NCBI GenBank assembly: GCA_037013685.1
Contig: CM072884.1
Location: forward strand, 104,583,548-104,647,547
Length of the DNA: 64,000 bases
Reading direction: 5' to 3'
Source: Acridotheres tristis
Taxonomy: Eukaryota; Chordata; Aves; Passeriformes; Sturnidae
Position 1 is the stretch's first letter; each line of letters starts with the position of its first letter. Position numbers and translations under genes: made by a program. The notes under the pieces were generated by a model, which was not told the origin of the DNA, ran no database searches, and saw only the letters and a program-made list of their open reading frames with translations. Positions 62,177 to 64,000 of the stretch are shown piece by piece.

Positions 62177-64000
62177 GCTTCTTTGTAAGAAAATAAAGGC
62201 AAAAAGATTTGGACTAGTAGTCAGTGTACACTGAAGCCGTAACTGTAGGCAGTTATAAAGGAATAAATGTATCCTAAGAAATATGAAGGTTACAAAAGTG
62301 GCTTTCCAGTTGTGGAAAATGACTGTGGTAGGCAAGAGGATGAATCAGTTTAAGCTTGTAACTGCTTCTGTAACAGGAGCTTCAAGTGCAAAGCAAGTAA
62401 AATGGTATTAGGTACCACGGACAGCTCCACTTCACAGTTTACCTGTTATACAGCATTGTGTTATGGCCTTGCAATGCAACAATGGGAACAAACCATGGGT
62501 GTTGGTTCAATGAGATAAGGGAGACAAAACTAAAATATTGCCTGAGATTTCAGTTAGGTTAAAATCAGAACAAAATAAACCAAGACAGCAGAAACACTCA
62601 ATTTTCAAGAACAAAAGGAAGAAATCTGATTACAGCAACAAAGTTACTTCCCTGCCCAGTGCTTGAGGCATCATACAGCACAAGATCAACCATCCTGAAC
62701 TTAAGATAGACCCCAAAATCCCTATAAAATCATTTACCAGATGAATACCATTAATTCTGACGGCCAGAATTAATTGTCTACCTGCTGCTTCTCCTCCTCC
62801 TGTCTCCATTAAGGCAGCAGTTGACTCAAGCCTCTGAGTGAGACTAACCTGTGGGAGAATGTCAGTGGCAAGGGAGAGAGGACAAATCAACCATTTGTAA
62901 GCAGCTATCACATCATTTTCATTCTTCCTCTGTTTAGATCTTGCTGGACCTTCCCATGCCTTTCATATCTCCATCAACTGTAGATTCCTAAGAGCTGCAG
63001 CTTTAGCTGTTTAGTGCTGAGAAGAGGGGTTCTGTCCCAACTGAGTCATAATAATTTAAGCAGACTGGCTTTACTCCCTCCAACAACCACTGGGGTGTTT
63101 CTTGATCCCTGCTACACTTTATTTTCTTCAGTATCTTAGCCTATGAATCCATCTTGTTCCTTCTTCAGAGCATAATTATAGCATTGGGGTCTGATCTTTT
63201 ATTAATTCAAATGCTTTCCTAAGCATGCCAGTGTTGCTACTCAAGGGATATCTGATTTACATATTCCCATAATTTAATTTCTGATTACTAAATTCATCAG
63301 CTTGCTTCAAAGTAGTTCATAATATAAACATAGTAAGACTTTCAGGAACTGATGTTCATTGCATATTTAACATTTTTCTCAGAACAGCACCACAGTTTCA
63401 AAATACAAATCAATATGTTTATTAGAAAGTTTTCTTTCAGTGAAAAACATGCATCCCTGCATCCTCATGTTTTAGGAGAAAAGAAACAGACTGTTTTAAA
63501 ACATCAAGATTTAGAAATAAAAATAAACTTTTATAGGTATTAGGTGCTGTCTGCTAAACAAGAATTGACTTGAGTTTGGCTCGCCTCACATCTTCAACCA
63601 GAGGTTATCTTGAAACTGAAATAACTGTATCAGATCTGGGAGAAATATGTGTTGAAAACAGATGAACTCCAGGCTAAGGATGGGGACCCAGGAAACAAGC
63701 AATTCAGGAAATGCTGCTTCTCTTTCTAAAGATTTGTCCCAATTTCATAGACTTGCTACAAACAGAAAAAAAGAAAAAAAAAAACAAACAAAAAAACTAA
63801 ACCTTGGTGTTTTTTTCCTTTAGTGAAATATTTAATAGGGGTTATGGGTGGCTTACTAGACATCTGACCCATGGAAATTCAGGAAGCAGAAATGTGAAGC
63901 TGTACGGTTTCTAACATGTTCAGTTTCCCTGAGTGATAGACAATGAGGAGACTTGGTACTACTCTGAACTAGATTCCAGCAAAGTGGCATTGGGGAAAAA

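Larger units (their letters stand above)
1..64000 (-). other. DMD: DMD (dystrophin) gene, internal part, exons 45-49 with introns
   Basis: Five separated coding blocks on the minus strand read, in transcript order, as human dystrophin exons 45, 46, 47, 48 and 49. Their lengths are 176, 148, 150, 165 and 102 bp, and every intron is GT-AG. Phases are 0 into exon 45, a codon split between 45 and 46, then phase 0 at all later joins, as in human DMD. Dystrophin is the large subsarcolemmal protein that links actin to the dystroglycan complex. This part encodes the central spectrin-like rod. The gene extends beyond both window ends: exon 44 would lie above 64000 and exon 50 below 1. In the brain isoform Dp140, known in mammals to start in intron 44 and begin translation in exon 51, these exons would be 5' UTR. 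The utrophin paralogue is less likely, given the close exon-by-exon match to dystrophin. Confidence 0.96.
50732..64000 (-). other. DMD: DMD intron 44, 3' part (13,269 bp in window)
   Basis: This is the downstream end of intron 44, the largest DMD intron in human (about 248 kb from memory). It holds a GT-rich tract (51217-51392), two CR1s (54511-54647 and 55712-56104), a CA microsatellite (57542-57563) and an LTR-type repeat (59510-60373). The remaining sequence (51400-54500, 56110-59500, 60590-64000) is AT-rich and unassigned. In mammals the Dp140 promoter and first exon lie in this intron; I see no sequence here that I can identify as that exon. Exon 44 was not found. Confidence 0.9.

Noticed and set aside
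62630..62911. Possible DMD exon 44 or other exon (93-codon minus-strand frame)
   Set aside because: The residues do not resemble dystrophin exon 44, and no continuous AG/GT-bounded match was found. A CTTAAGATA string here is a coincidence.
1..64000. CRISPR array, operons, tRNA/rRNA genes
   Set aside because: No spaced direct repeats, no cloverleaf or rRNA-like sequence, and the window is clearly avian intronic DNA.

Overview
The window is an AT-rich vertebrate intronic landscape from a bird. CR1 retrotransposon 3' ends carrying the ATTCTATG-type terminal motif occur on both strands, and several LTRs look like families common in avian genomes. The only gene I can support is dystrophin (DMD), on the minus strand. 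Five coding exons are present, each with canonical AG/GT borders and a continuous reading frame. They correspond to human DMD exons 45 (50556-50731), 46 (38588-38735), 47 (36394-36543), 48 (23228-23392) and 49 (1180-1281). Together they encode 247 codons of the central rod: the end of spectrin-like repeat 17, repeat 18 and most of repeat 19. Transcription runs from high to low coordinates. This is the segment orthologous to the human exon 45-55 deletion hotspot. No other protein gene, RNA gene or CRISPR array is visible. The window is not bacterial and shows no operons.

Layout from left to right: the end of intron 49 (1-1179); exon 49; intron 48 (1282-23227), which is rich in LTRs and holds two short LTRs with 6-bp target duplications, a rearranged CR1, and two older LTRs; exon 48; intron 47 (23393-36393), with an LTR nested in an unclassified repeat and a CR1; exon 47; a short intron 46 (36544-38587) with a long A-rich tract; exon 46; intron 45 (38736-50555), with a second copy of the unclassified repeat, a long TA/TG microsatellite, an ancient CR1-like remnant and a nested CR1 pair; exon 45; and 13.3 kb of intron 44 (50732-64000), with a GT-rich tract, two CR1s and an LTR-type repeat.

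Points that stand out: exon 48 is 21 bp shorter than human, which removes exactly one coiled-coil heptad from the start of repeat 19. The usual helix-C tryptophan of repeat 18 is a leucine codon. All six LTR-type elements lie antisense to DMD. One CR1 appears to join an ORF1 esterase remnant directly to the C-terminal end of the ORF2 reverse transcriptase. I found no previously undescribed system. Comparisons with human dystrophin and repeat consensus sequences are from memory, not from alignments.
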